DNA of 64,000 nt, from NCBI GenBank assembly GCA_947588985.1, contig CANQBG010000003.1, forward strand, positions 1 to 64,000, given 5' to 3'. The DNA comes from an uncultured Clostridia bacterium (GTDB taxonomy: Bacteria > Bacillota > Clostridia > Christensenellales > Borkfalkiaceae). The first letter of the stretch is position 1. The number at the start of each line of letters is the position of its first letter. Below are positions 16,705 to 24,816 of this stretch, piece by piece. The translations under genes and the position numbers were made by a program. The notes under the pieces were generated by a model. The model worked only from the letters and a program-made list of their open reading frames with translations. It searched no databases and was not told the origin of the DNA.

Positions 16705-17769
16705 TCACTCTTCGTCTCCCGCGAGGCGACGCTCGGTATCGGCACGGGCGAGAGCGTCGATCATTTCATCGAGATCGCCCGCGAGAAAGCTCTCCATATT
16801 GTGCAGCGAGAGCCCGATCCTGTGGTCGGTGATGCGGCTTTGAGGGAAGTTGTAGGTGCGGATGCGCTCGCTCCTGTCCCCCGTGCCCACGAGGCTCCGG
16901 CGGTTTTCGGCCTCCGCCCCCGCCGCGCGGCTCCCGTAGTAGTCGTAGAGGCGGTCTTTGAGGACGCGGAAGGCCTTCTCCTTATTCTTGAGCTGACTGC
17001 GCTCGTCCTGACAGGTGACGACGATGCCCGTGGGGAAGTGCGTGATGCGGATGGCCGTCTCCGTCTTGTTGACCTTCTGCCCGCCTGCGCCCGACGAGCG
17101 GAACAGGTCGACGCGGATGTCCTTCTCGTCGATCTGCACGTCGAGTTCCTCGGCCTCGGGGAGCACGGCCACCGTGCAGGTGGAGGTGTGGATGCGGCCC
17201 TGCGATTCCGTCTCGGGGACGCGCTGGACGCGGTGCACCCCGCTCTCGTATTTGAGCCGCTTATAGGCGTTTTTGCCGCCGATGAGGACGATGGCCTCCT
17301 TCACGCCGCCGAGCTCGGTCTCGTTGAGGTCCGCCACCTCCCACGAGAGGCGGTGCTTCTCGCAGTACCCCATGTACATGCGGTAGAGCTCATACGCGAA
17401 GAGCGCGGCCTCCTCGCCCCCCGCACCCGCGCGGATCTCGAGCGTGCAGCCCCGTTCGTCGCGGACGTCTTTGGGAAGGAGCATGGTCTTGAGGGTGTGC
17501 TCCTGCTCTTTGAGGCGCTCCTTGAGGGCATACCCCTCCTCGAGCAACAGATCTTTGAGCTCCCCCGTCTCCTTTTCCGCCTCCGAAAAGGCCGCCTCCA
17601 TCTCACGGGAAAGGCGGCTGTATTCGTCGTATGCGGAGACGAGTTCCGCAAGCTCTGCCCGCTCCTTGGAGAGCTTTCCGAAGTCCTCGCGCAGGTAGGC
17701 GTCGGGGGCGGAGAGCTGCTCCGTGAGCGCCGCATAGCGCCCTTTGATCTCTTCGAGGCGCCGCAGCAT
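16705..17769 (-). CDS. prfA: Peptide chain release factor 1
   Basis: 354 aa. It recognises UAA/UAG stop codons and triggers peptidyl-tRNA hydrolysis. The GGQ motif is in RSSGAGGQKVNKTETA. The stop-codon tripeptide region reads VPETESQGRIHTS, i.e. P-E-T of the RF1 PxT class rather than RF2's SPF. The ATG shares one base with the stop of the upstream prmC fusion (TGATG), so release factor and its methyltransferase are translationally coupled. The third gene upstream is rpmE. Confidence 0.97.
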   Translation of the reverse strand: MLRRLEEIKGRYAALTEQLSAPDAYLREDFGKLSKERAELAELVSAYDEYSRLSREMEAAFSEAEKETGELKDLLLEEGYALKERLKEQEHTLKTMLLPKDVRDERGCTLEIRAGAGGEEAALFAYELYRMYMGYCEKHRLSWEVADLNETELGGVKEAIVLIGGKNAYKRLKYESGVHRVQRVPETESQGRIHTSTCTVAVLPEAEELDVQIDEKDIRVDLFRSSGAGGQKVNKTETAIRITHFPTGIVVTCQDERSQLKNKEKAFRVLKDRLYDYYGSRAAGAEAENRRSLVGTGDRSERIRTYNFPQSRITDHRIGLSLHNMESFLAGDLDEMIDALARADTERRLAGDEE

Positions 17770-19613
17770 CAGAAGCCTATCTTGACGACGCGCTCGACGC
17801 CCGCAAGGTCCTTTACGACCATGGCGAACTCACAGCGCGTGGCGGTCTGGAAGATTTTGATGATCTCGCGGGCCTGGTCCTCCCCGCATTCCAAAAGCAG
17901 CATTCCGCCGCGGGCCATGTACCGCGGGACGTCCTGCGCGATCCTGCGGTAGAAGTCCAGCCCGTCCTCCCCGCCGTCGAGGGCGAGGTGGGGTTCAAAC
18001 TCGCGCACGTCCTTGGGCAAGCCGGCGATCTCCCCCTTTTTGACGTAGGGCGGATTGGCCGTGATGAGGTTGTAGCGGCCGCGGACGCTCTCCAAAAGAT
18101 CGCTCTTGACGAAGCTGACGTTGGCCTTGTTGAGGCGGGCATTCTCGCGGGCGACCTCGAGGGCGCCCTCCGAGACATCCGAGGCTGCCACCGTAACATT
18201 TTTATCCTTGGAGGCCTCGCAGAACACGGCGATGGCGACGGCCCCGCTGCCCGTGCACAGATCGAGCATGCTGTCCCCCTCGCGGAGGGAGATGACGGCC
18301 TCGCGCACGAGCACCTCCGTCTCGGGGCGGGGAATGAGCACGCGTTCATCCACCTTGAAGGTGTAGCCGTAAAATTCGGTGTTGCCATAGATATACCACA
18401 GCGGCCGGCCGGTGAGGCGTTGGTTGAATACGTCGAGCACCCGCTTGCATTCCGACCGCGTGATGACCCGCTCCTCCGTGAGCGCGCTCCGCGGGATATT
18501 GAGCGAGATGGAGAGGATCCACTCGGCGTCCGATTCATCGATATTCTGCGCCGCGAAGGATTTCTTCATGAGCGCGGAGAGCTTGGTGAGCTTGGTCTCC
18601 GTCACGAAGAACTCCTCGGGGGCCTCGGGATCGGCGTCCATCAGGCGGACGCGCTCGAAGGCACGGATGGCGCACTCGATCATCTCGTCCGTCGGCTCCC
18701 GCGTGGTCAGCGTCTGCATGAGATAGCCGGGGGCCTTGAGGGGAAGCACAAGGGGCGAATCGGTGTAGGAGAGCAGTTTTAAGATCTCATAGGAGATCCC
18801 CGCCACGACGGGCAGGAGCAGGATGCGGACCACCACGGAGAGCAAGCTCTCCCAAAATCCCTCGATGTGGGCGGCCGTGTAGAGCATGTCGAGCGGCACC
18901 CCCGCGAGCGCAAAGATGAGAATGGAGATGATGAGCACGAGGAAGAGGAAGGTGGTGCCGCAGCGATCGTGGAGGCGCGAGCAGCCGCGCACGTTTTCCA
19001 CGGTGAGCGGCTTGCCGTATTCATAGCAGTTGATGGTCTTGTGCTCGGCCCCGTGGCACATATACGTCCTGCGGAGGTCGGGGAGGAGCAGCGTAAAGAG
19101 AATATAGATGACGAAGATCGCAAGGCGGAAGCCGCCCTCGATGAGGTAGTACCACAGCCCGTACATCTCGGACTTATCCACGGCGGGGAAGGCCGTGGCG
19201 ATGAGGCCCGTGAAGAGCAGGGGGAGATAGACGAAGAGCACGAGCGCGAGCGCGGCGCCGATGACGACGGCGACGCCCGTGAAGATGTCTCCGAGCGTCA
19301 CCTTCCACTTATTTTTCATCCACTCGGAGAACTTGGTCGGGTCCTCCTGCTCGGTGGTATCGGCGGCCTCCGCACTGCGCATGAGGGCCTGCATGCCCCC
19401 CACGAGGGAGTTCCAGAAGCTGACGACGCCGCGGATGAAGGGAAGGCGGAGCCACTTCTTGCGCTTTTCGGGCGGCGTCAACCGCCGTGCCTCCGTCTGA
19501 AGTTCGCCCGTATCATCCCGTACGACGGTGACGGAAGCGCGTTTCCCGCGCATCATCACGCCCTCGATCACGGCCTGTCCGCCGATATATGTCCTGTTTG
19601 TTTTTTTCTTCAT
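17769..19613 (-). CDS. prmC: DUF1385 membrane domain fused to PrmC release-factor glutamine methyltransferase
   Basis: 614 aa from MKKKTNRTYIGGQ, with AAGGGGAC upstream; the track adds 12 spurious codons. Residues about 5-310 are a DUF1385 domain (IGGQAVIEGVMMRG start, three to four membrane spans, CHGAEHK and a Cys/His motif GCSRLHDRCGT). Residues about 325-614 are PrmC, with RIPRPETE-type substrate loop LIPRPETEVLV, SAM loop DLCTGSGAVA and catalytic NPPYV. PrmC methylates the GGQ glutamine of RF1/RF2. Fusion to a membrane domain would place the methyltransferase at the membrane (inference). Overlaps prfA by one base. Confidence 0.92.
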   Translation of the reverse strand: MKKKTNRTYIGGQAVIEGVMMRGKRASVTVVRDDTGELQTEARRLTPPEKRKKWLRLPFIRGVVSFWNSLVGGMQALMRSAEAADTTEQEDPTKFSEWMKNKWKVTLGDIFTGVAVVIGAALALVLFVYLPLLFTGLIATAFPAVDKSEMYGLWYYLIEGGFRLAIFVIYILFTLLLPDLRRTYMCHGAEHKTINCYEYGKPLTVENVRGCSRLHDRCGTTFLFLVLIISILIFALAGVPLDMLYTAAHIEGFWESLLSVVVRILLLPVVAGISYEILKLLSYTDSPLVLPLKAPGYLMQTLTTREPTDEMIECAIRAFERVRLMDADPEAPEEFFVTETKLTKLSALMKKSFAAQNIDESDAEWILSISLNIPRSALTEERVITRSECKRVLDVFNQRLTGRPLWYIYGNTEFYGYTFKVDERVLIPRPETEVLVREAVISLREGDSMLDLCTGSGAVAIAVFCEASKDKNVTVAASDVSEGALEVARENARLNKANVSFVKSDLLESVRGRYNLITANPPYVKKGEIAGLPKDVREFEPHLALDGGEDGLDFYRRIAQDVPRYMARGGMLLLECGEDQAREIIKIFQTATRCEFAMVVKDLAGVERVVKIGF

Positions 19614-19633
19614 AGCGTCCCCTTCCCTTGGAA

Positions 19634-19665
19634 TAACAAAACAGCCCAAGTTGACCCGGGGCTGC
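19634..19665 (-). terminator. rpmE terminator
   Basis: On the minus strand GCAGCCC / GGGCTGT with an 11-base loop, then TTTGTTATT. It lies between rpmE and the prmC fusion, so some readthrough is needed for the downstream genes. Confidence 0.65.
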
Positions 19666-19675
19666 TTTCTTTTGC

Positions 19676-19879
19676 TTAAATGCCGTATCTCTTCTTGAAC
19701 TTATCGACCCGGCCGCCCGTATCGACGAGCTTCTGTCTGCCCGTGAAGAAAGGATGGCACTTGCTGCAAATATCCACCTTCAGGATCTCGGCGTCTTTGG
19801 TCGTGCCCGTCTTGAAGGTCTCGCCGCAGGCGCAGACGACCGTCACCTCGTGGTATTTGGGATGGATCCCTTGTTTCAT
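19676..19879 (-). CDS. rpmE: Ribosomal protein L31 (zinc form)
   Basis: 67 aa starting [14 protein letters not shown], the conserved L31 N-terminus. The track ORF begins 55 codons too early. CACG and CSKC supply the four Cys zinc ligands, so this is the zinc-binding L31 type rather than the Zn-free paralogue. The ribosome site is GAGGTGA. A consensus promoter lies 40 bases upstream. Confidence 0.96.
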   Translation of the reverse strand: MKQGIHPKYHEVTVVCACGETFKTGTTKDAEILKVDICSKCHPFFTGRQKLVDTGGRVDKFKKRYGI

Positions 19880-19919
19880 CTCGTTCACCTCGCTCCGTGT
19901 TTTAATCAAATACGCGTCT

Positions 19920-19948
19920 ATTATATATTTTTTTTTCGCGTTCGTCAA
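19920..19948 (-). promoter_or_regulatory. rpmE promoter
   Basis: Minus strand TTGACG (19943-19948), 17-base A-rich spacer, TATAAT (19920-19925). Confidence 0.88.
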
Positions 19949-20037
19949 CTGATTTTGGGCGGCAAACGCAAAAATCCCCGCGGCCGCGCCGAATTTTTCG
20001 CAAAACGGGGCAATTGTTTGAAATCGTTGAAAAAGTC

Positions 20038-20066
20038 TTGCCAAATATCGGCAAATGCGGTATAAT
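20038..20066 (+). promoter_or_regulatory. Promoter of the MDR dehydrogenase gene
   Basis: TTGCCA (20038-20043), 17-base spacer, TATAAT (20061-20066), divergent from rpmE. Confidence 0.8.
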
Positions 20067-20107
20067 AGAAGGGAATATTACGGAAATTGTCTTGCAAGGA
20101 GCCATGG

Positions 20108-21118
20108 ATGAACAGCTGGAAGTTAGTGGGAGCCAAACAACTCGTCAAATCCGAAGTCCCTCTTCCCAAACAGGAAGTCGGCCTTTTGCGCGTTCGCGTC
20201 ACCAAGGTGCTCCTCAACCGTCAGGACGCCGCCATCTACCGCGGAGACGTGCGCGTGAAATATCCCCTCACGATGGGAAGGTACGCCGTGGGATTTATCG
20301 CGGAGGACGGATTCGCGGAGTTTACCAAGGGGACGCGCGTCGTGCTGCACGGCTATCGGCCCGTCCCTTCGGACGGCACCGAACGGCGGGACTTCTCCGC
20401 CGACGACTACCTCGCCTGCGGCAGGACGGCGGACGGCTTCCTCACCGATTTCGTCAACGTCGCCCCCGAGGACATGACGCCCCTCCCCGCCTCCGTCAGC
20501 GATGAGCGGGGGCTGCTCCTCCACAACATCGCCGTCGCCAAGGAGATCGCGGACCACCTCGGCGCCAAGCGCGGGCAGCACATCGTCGTCGTGGGGGCAG
20601 ACCTCATCGGCATCCTCGTCTGCCAGCTCCTCATCTATCAGCAGGCCGCGCCCATCCTCGTGGACAGCAACCCGCTGCGGCTGGAATTTGCGCGCACCTG
20701 CGGGGTATATTACACCGTCCTTGCGACTTCCCATCTCGTGGACGCCGTCGCCTCTCTCACGGGCGGAAGGCTTGCGGGCGGCGCGGTGTACATCGCCACC
20801 GCCTCGGGCAACGACCCCGATATCCCCTTCCTGCTCTGTGCGCGGGAGGGCAAAGTCATCTACTTCGCGACGAGCGCGGAAAAGCTCACCGTCAACCTCG
20901 ATATCGCCTTCCGCAAACATCTCTCCGTCCACTGCGTCTCGCACGGGATCAAGTATCTCATGGCCGCCATCAACCTCATCGCCAACAAGGCCGTGGACCC
21001 CTCCCCCTTCCATGCCAACGCCCACCGCTCTTCGGGCGTGGCGAAACTCTTGGAGGAATATCCCTTAAAGCCCGACCGCGACGTGGACGAGATCAACTTC
21101 GTAGATCTGCTGCAATGA
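20108..21118 (+). CDS. MDR-superfamily (alcohol dehydrogenase-like) protein lacking the catalytic zinc ligands
   Basis: 336 aa from MNSWKLVGAKQLV, six bases after AAGGAG; the track's TTG start is seven codons early. The GroES-like half (about 1-140) and a Rossmann half (about 145-290, VVVGADLIGILVCQLL) are recognisable. Zinc-dependent members read C-G-x-D ... GHE-x-x-G. Here the matching places read NRQDAAIYRG and GRYAVG, so both zinc ligands appear replaced. It may be a zinc-free reductase or a non-catalytic NAD(P)-binding protein (inference). It heads a plus-strand run with cls, a HAD phosphatase and a phosphodiesterase. Confidence 0.82.
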   Translation: MNSWKLVGAKQLVKSEVPLPKQEVGLLRVRVTKVLLNRQDAAIYRGDVRVKYPLTMGRYAVGFIAEDGFAEFTKGTRVVLHGYRPVPSDGTERRDFSADDYLACGRTADGFLTDFVNVAPEDMTPLPASVSDERGLLLHNIAVAKEIADHLGAKRGQHIVVVGADLIGILVCQLLIYQQAAPILVDSNPLRLEFARTCGVYYTVLATSHLVDAVASLTGGRLAGGAVYIATASGNDPDIPFLLCAREGKVIYFATSAEKLTVNLDIAFRKHLSVHCVSHGIKYLMAAINLIANKAVDPSPFHANAHRSSGVAKLLEEYPLKPDRDVDEINFVDLLQ

Positions 21119-21137
21119 CGCGTCCCCGCATACATAT

Positions 21138-22565
21138 ATGCGGAAACTCCACTATTTTCTGCACGGCAGACTGTTTCCCTGCGTCCTTCTCCTTGTGCCG
21201 ATCGCCGCGGGAGGCGTGCTCCTCGCCGTCTTTCTCCCCCGCCTGCTCGCGCCCGTCGCGCTCGTCGAACGGGTGTTTTCCTTTGTCGTGGCGGTGATCG
21301 TCGCCACCGGGCACGATCTGCCCGAGAGCAAGGCGGCCAAGCTGCTCCTCCTCTTTCTGCCGTGGACGGGCGCCGTGCTCGCGCTCCTCTTCCGCACCCC
21401 GCGGGAGGCCGCGCGTCTGCAAAATTGTACGCCGAACCTCGGGCATGCCCCCCTTGTCGATCGTCTCTTCGCCCTTTCGGAGCGCATGACGGGGCTCCCC
21501 CCTTCCCGCGCGGAGACCGTCTCCTATTTCCCCGTGGGGCAGGAGATGTTCCGTGCGCTCACGGCCGATCTCAAGGGGGCGAAGCGGCGCATCTATCTCG
21601 AATACTACATCGTCGCGCGCGGCGTCTTTTGGGGGGAAGTGCTCAAGATCTTAAAAGAGCGCGCCGCGGCGGGCGTGGACGTCCGCCTCATCTACGACGA
21701 CTTCGGCTGCGCGCTGACCCTTCCCGAGGACTATGTGCGCGAACTCGCCGCATGCGGCATCCGGGCGGCGGCGTTCGGCCGCGTGCGCCTGCGCCGCGGG
21801 CTCACCCGGCGCGACCACAGAAAGCTCGCCGTCATCGACGACGTGGCCTACTGCGGGGGCGTCAACCTTGCCGACGAATACATCGGGGAAAAGCTGCGCT
21901 TCGGGCATTGGAAGGATACCGCCCTCCGCATCCAAGGGGGAATTTCCGCATTTTCGGAGCTCTTCCTTCGGACATGGTATGCCCTTCGGCCCTCTGACGG
22001 GCTTCCCGCGCCGCAGACCTCTCCCGCGGGGGAACTCCCTTTTGCGCTTCTTTGCGACGGGGCGGACGCGCGCGAGCGGATCTTCCCGGAGGCCCTCGCC
22101 CTCCTCCTCTCTCATGCCGAGCGCCGGATCTACTGTTTCACCCCCTACCTCTCCCTCCCCGCCTCCCTTCTTGCGCGGCTGCGGGGTGCGGCGGCGGCCG
22201 GCTTGGACGTGCGCGTCGTCATCCCGCATATCCCCGACAAGCGGGCCGTCTTTTTCCTGACGCGGGCCTATGCGCGCCTGCTCGAGGAGTGCGGCGTGCA
22301 GGTGCGGGAATATGTTCCCGGCTTTTTGCACGCCAAGAGCCTCGTGATCGACGGCAAATACGCCCTCGTATCGAGCTATAATCTCGACTTCCGCAGCCTA
22401 TATGTTCAGGCCGAATGCGGGGCGTTCATCGCGGACATGCCCCTTGCGGAAGAGGTCGAGCGCGACTTTCTCACCGTGTGGAAACAGAGCGCGCCCGTCA
22501 AAAAAACCAACGCATTCGTGCGCGGACTCGGGCGCATCGCCATGCTGTTTGCGCCCCTTACCTGA
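21138..22565 (+). CDS. cls: Cardiolipin synthase-type phospholipase D protein
   Basis: 475 aa. Two N-terminal membrane spans (about 10-33 and 40-85) precede two PLD domains. HKD motifs are visible as RRDHRKLAVIDD (about residue 230) and GFLHAKSLVIDGK (about residue 395), each followed by a Gly/Ser-rich loop. The family joins two phosphatidylglycerol molecules into cardiolipin in the membrane. The gene carries several internal copies of the dispersed GGACATG element (21969 exact, 22428 and 21437 partial). It follows the MDR gene by 19 bases and precedes the HAD gene by ten. Confidence 0.92.
   Translation: MRKLHYFLHGRLFPCVLLLVPIAAGGVLLAVFLPRLLAPVALVERVFSFVVAVIVATGHDLPESKAAKLLLLFLPWTGAVLALLFRTPREAARLQNCTPNLGHAPLVDRLFALSERMTGLPPSRAETVSYFPVGQEMFRALTADLKGAKRRIYLEYYIVARGVFWGEVLKILKERAAAGVDVRLIYDDFGCALTLPEDYVRELAACGIRAAAFGRVRLRRGLTRRDHRKLAVIDDVAYCGGVNLADEYIGEKLRFGHWKDTALRIQGGISAFSELFLRTWYALRPSDGLPAPQTSPAGELPFALLCDGADARERIFPEALALLLSHAERRIYCFTPYLSLPASLLARLRGAAAAGLDVRVVIPHIPDKRAVFFLTRAYARLLEECGVQVREYVPGFLHAKSLVIDGKYALVSSYNLDFRSLYVQAECGAFIADMPLAEEVERDFLTVWKQSAPVKKTNAFVRGLGRIAMLFAPLT
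21969..21984 (-). repeat. Dispersed 16-mer element, long form, inside cls (exact copy)
   Basis: Plus-strand CGGACATGGTATGCCC is the exact reverse complement of GGGCATACCATGTCCG. It is read antisense to cls and encodes RTWYAL. Confidence 0.8.
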
Positions 22566-22575
22566 AGGACTTCCC

Positions 22576-23391
22576 ATGATCAAATTTATTGCAACCGACC
22601 TCGACGGCACCCTCCTCACCGAGGACAAGCGCGTCCCGCCCGAGATCTTCGAGCTCATCCCCCGCCTCTATGCGCGCGGCATCCTCTTCGCCCCCGCGAG
22701 CGGGCGGCAGTATGCCAATCTTCTTGCGCTGTTCGCCCCCGTCAAGGACCAAGTGCTCTTCATCTGCGAAAACGGCGCGCTCATCAAGTATCGCGGCAAG
22801 ACCTTACATATCGATCCCATCGACGACGGGTATCTCCCCCGCGTGCTCGCGGAGATCCGCGCCCTGCCCCACCTCTATCCCCTCCTCTGCGGCGAGCATA
22901 CGGCCTACCTCGAGGACGACTTCAAGCCCTTTTACGACTTCTCGATGTCCGCCTACACCCACTGTGAGAAGGTCCCCTCCCTCGACGGGGTCATCGGCAG
23001 AGAGCGCATCTTAAAGGTCGCCGTCTACGACGCCGTCGGCGCGGCCGAGAACTGTATCCGCAACCTTCCCGCCCGCCTGCCCGCCCTTCGGACGGCCATC
23101 TCGGGGGAGGAGTGGTGCGATGTCACCGCGCCCGACGCGCACAAGGGCGCGGCCATCCGCGTCATCCGCGAGCGCATGGGCCTCAAGCGGGAGGAGTGCC
23201 TCGCCTTCGGGGACCACATGAACGACTTCGAGATGCTCTCGGAGTGCGGCACGGCCTACGTCCCCGCCAACGCCTATCCTCCCCTCAAAGAGCAGTTTCC
23301 CGTCATTCCCGCAAACGGGGAGGGCGGCGTCGTTATGAAACTTCGCGAACTACTTTCGGCGGGCTGCCCCCGCAAGGAGAATCAGTCATGA
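22576..23391 (+). CDS. Cof-type HAD-superfamily phosphatase
   Basis: 271 aa from MIKFIATDLDGTLL; the track ORF begins 58 codons too early. HAD motif I is DLDGTLL, motif II ASGRQY, motif III K in HKGAAIRVI, and motif IV GDHMNDFEML. This pattern defines the Cof/YbiV type IIB, which dephosphorylates sugar phosphates or flavin precursors; the substrate cannot be told. The stop overlaps the start of the next gene (ATGA). Confidence 0.92.
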   Translation: MIKFIATDLDGTLLTEDKRVPPEIFELIPRLYARGILFAPASGRQYANLLALFAPVKDQVLFICENGALIKYRGKTLHIDPIDDGYLPRVLAEIRALPHLYPLLCGEHTAYLEDDFKPFYDFSMSAYTHCEKVPSLDGVIGRERILKVAVYDAVGAAENCIRNLPARLPALRTAISGEEWCDVTAPDAHKGAAIRVIRERMGLKREECLAFGDHMNDFEMLSECGTAYVPANAYPPLKEQFPVIPANGEGGVVMKLRELLSAGCPRKENQS

Positions 23392-23924
23392 AATACGTCA
23401 TCGCCTCGGATATCCACGGCTCGGCAAAGTACTGCCGCATGCTCAAAGAGCGATTCGAGGGGGAGCATGCCCAAAAGCTCATCCTCCTCGGAGACCTCCT
23501 CTACCACGGCGCGCGCAATCCTCTTCCGCCCGAATATTCCACGCTCGCCTGCGCGGAGATCCTCAATTCCATGAAACAAGACATCCTCTGCGTGAAGGGA
23601 AACTGCGACAGCGAAGTGGATACCCTCGTTTTGGAATTCCCCCTCTTCGCGGGATATTGCCTGCTGCCCGTGGGGGAGCGGACGCTCATCCTCACGCACG
23701 GGCATGAGACGCCCGCCGTGCTCCGAAAAGGCGACGTCCTCGTCTGCGGCCATTTCCATGTGCCCGCCTTCGAGGAGCGGGAGGGCTATACTTACGTCAA
23801 CTGCGGGTCCGTCTCCATTCCCAAGGCAAATTCGCGGCATTCCTACCTCGTTCTCGAGGATTCCACCCTCTTCTACAAAGATCTTCTCACCGGGGAAGTC
23901 TATCTCCGAAAAGAGCTCCTCTGA
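23388..23924 (+). CDS. YfcE/MJ0936-type metallophosphoesterase
   Basis: 178 aa from MKYVIASDIHGSAKY, overlapping the HAD stop by four bases. Metal-binding motifs are DIHG, GDLLYHG, GNCDSE, THGHE and GHFHVP, in the order seen in YfcE-type phosphodiesterases. These hydrolyse phosphodiester model substrates; the natural one is unknown. Translational coupling with the HAD phosphatase suggests a shared pathway (inference). A short-form dispersed element lies ten bases downstream. Confidence 0.92.
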   Translation: MKYVIASDIHGSAKYCRMLKERFEGEHAQKLILLGDLLYHGARNPLPPEYSTLACAEILNSMKQDILCVKGNCDSEVDTLVLEFPLFAGYCLLPVGERTLILTHGHETPAVLRKGDVLVCGHFHVPAFEEREGYTYVNCGSVSIPKANSRHSYLVLEDSTLFYKDLLTGEVYLRKELL

Positions 23925-23934
23925 GCTTCTCCGC

Positions 23935-23950
23935 GGGGGGCATGTCCGCG
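23935..23950 (+). repeat. Dispersed element, short form
   Basis: GGGGGGCATGTCCGCG ten bases past the phosphodiesterase stop, in the direction of transcription. Confidence 0.75.
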
Positions 23951-24000
23951 ATGTCTCCCTCCGCGCCGAAAAAAATTTTTCGGAAAATTCCTTCAACCCC

Positions 24001-24029
24001 TTGACAAAACGCCCGAAATCCGTTACACT
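24001..24029 (+). promoter_or_regulatory. Promoter of the first small membrane protein
   Basis: TTGACA (24001-24006), 17-base spacer, TACACT (24024-24029). Confidence 0.7.
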
Positions 24030-24060
24030 ATAAGAAAATCCATTGAAGGAGATCTTTCTT

Positions 24061-24291
24061 ATGGCTACATGGTTCAACCGGCAATCCCGCCTCGTTCAGA
24101 TCATCCTGCTCCTCATCCCCGTCGTCAACTGGGTCGTGGAGATCCTTGTGAGATGGTCTGCATTCCTCAAGACGAAGAGCCTCGTCACGCTGCTCGTCGC
24201 CATCCTCGTCACCTTCTTCGGCCTTGCCTTCGGCTGGCTCGACCTCATCTGGTGCCTTCTTTTCAAGCATCTCATCTTTGCAAAAGCGTAA
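24061..24291 (+). CDS. Small two-span membrane protein, paralogue A
   Basis: 76 aa from MATWFNRQSRLVQ; the track's start six codons earlier lacks the AAGGAGATC site that serves this ATG. It has two hydrophobic segments separated by a conserved basic loop (RWSAFLK). It shares the phrase LVRWSAFLK and the flanking QIILL-IP-V-W pattern with the protein 160 bases downstream. Each has its own promoter and terminator. Function unknown. Confidence 0.78.
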   Translation: MATWFNRQSRLVQIILLLIPVVNWVVEILVRWSAFLKTKSLVTLLVAILVTFFGLAFGWLDLIWCLLFKHLIFAKA

Positions 24292-24300
24292 CGAAAGGCA

Positions 24301-24328
24301 GGGAAGCGGCGCGTCCGCTTCCCTTTTT
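24301..24328 (+). terminator. Terminator of paralogue A
   Basis: GGGAAGCGG / CCGCTTCCC stem with CGCGT loop, then TTTTT. Confidence 0.9.
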
Positions 24329-24390
24329 CTATGCCGCAAACCCCCTTCCTCCCCTCCTCGGGAAAATTCTGAAAAATTTTCGGGAAACTA

Positions 24391-24419
24391 TTGACTTTTC
24401 GTCATGAATCGTGTAGAAT
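24391..24419 (+). promoter_or_regulatory. Promoter of paralogue B
   Basis: TTGACT (24391-24396), 17-base spacer, TAGAAT (24414-24419). Confidence 0.8.
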
Positions 24420-24452
24420 AGGAATAGATTCTTTCATAAGGAGATATAGAAA

Positions 24453-24692
24453 ATGAACTTCGATACTTGGTTCCATAAGCAGAGCAAGATCCTTCAGATC
24501 ATTTTGCTCATCATCCCGTTCGTAGGTTGGATCATGGACCTTCTTGTCCGTTGGTCGGCGTTCCTCAAGAAGAACACGACCGTCAACCTCGTCATGGCGC
24601 TCGTCATCACCCTTCTCGGTGAATTCTGGATCCTCACCATTCTCGACGCTGTGTGGATCGCGCTCAACAACAAGCTCTTCCTCGAGGAGTAA
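24453..24692 (+). CDS. Small two-span membrane protein, paralogue B
   Basis: 79 aa, starting MNFDTWFHKQSKILQ after AAGGAGATATAG. Two membrane spans flank the shared basic loop LVRWSAFLK. It is a clear paralogue of the preceding 76-aa protein and ends in an acidic FLEE tail. Independent promoter and terminator. The conserved loop suggests a shared partner or lipid interaction (inference). Function unknown. Confidence 0.78.
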   Translation: MNFDTWFHKQSKILQIILLIIPFVGWIMDLLVRWSAFLKKNTTVNLVMALVITLLGEFWILTILDAVWIALNNKLFLEE

Positions 24693-24707
24693 CAAAGGAA
24701 AACAAGA

Positions 24708-24733
24708 AACCGTCTCGGATGAGGCGGTTTTTT
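24708..24733 (+). terminator. Terminator of paralogue B
   Basis: AACCGTCTC / GAGGCGGTT stem (one G-U pair) with GGAT loop and TTTTTT tail. Confidence 0.85.
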
Positions 24734-24816
24734 CTTTCGAACGCGTTTGCGGCGGAACTTGTTTTGATTAACTTGTTTTGAAAAGCCGCGCGCGGGAAAA
24801 ATTTCCCCTATCGGCC

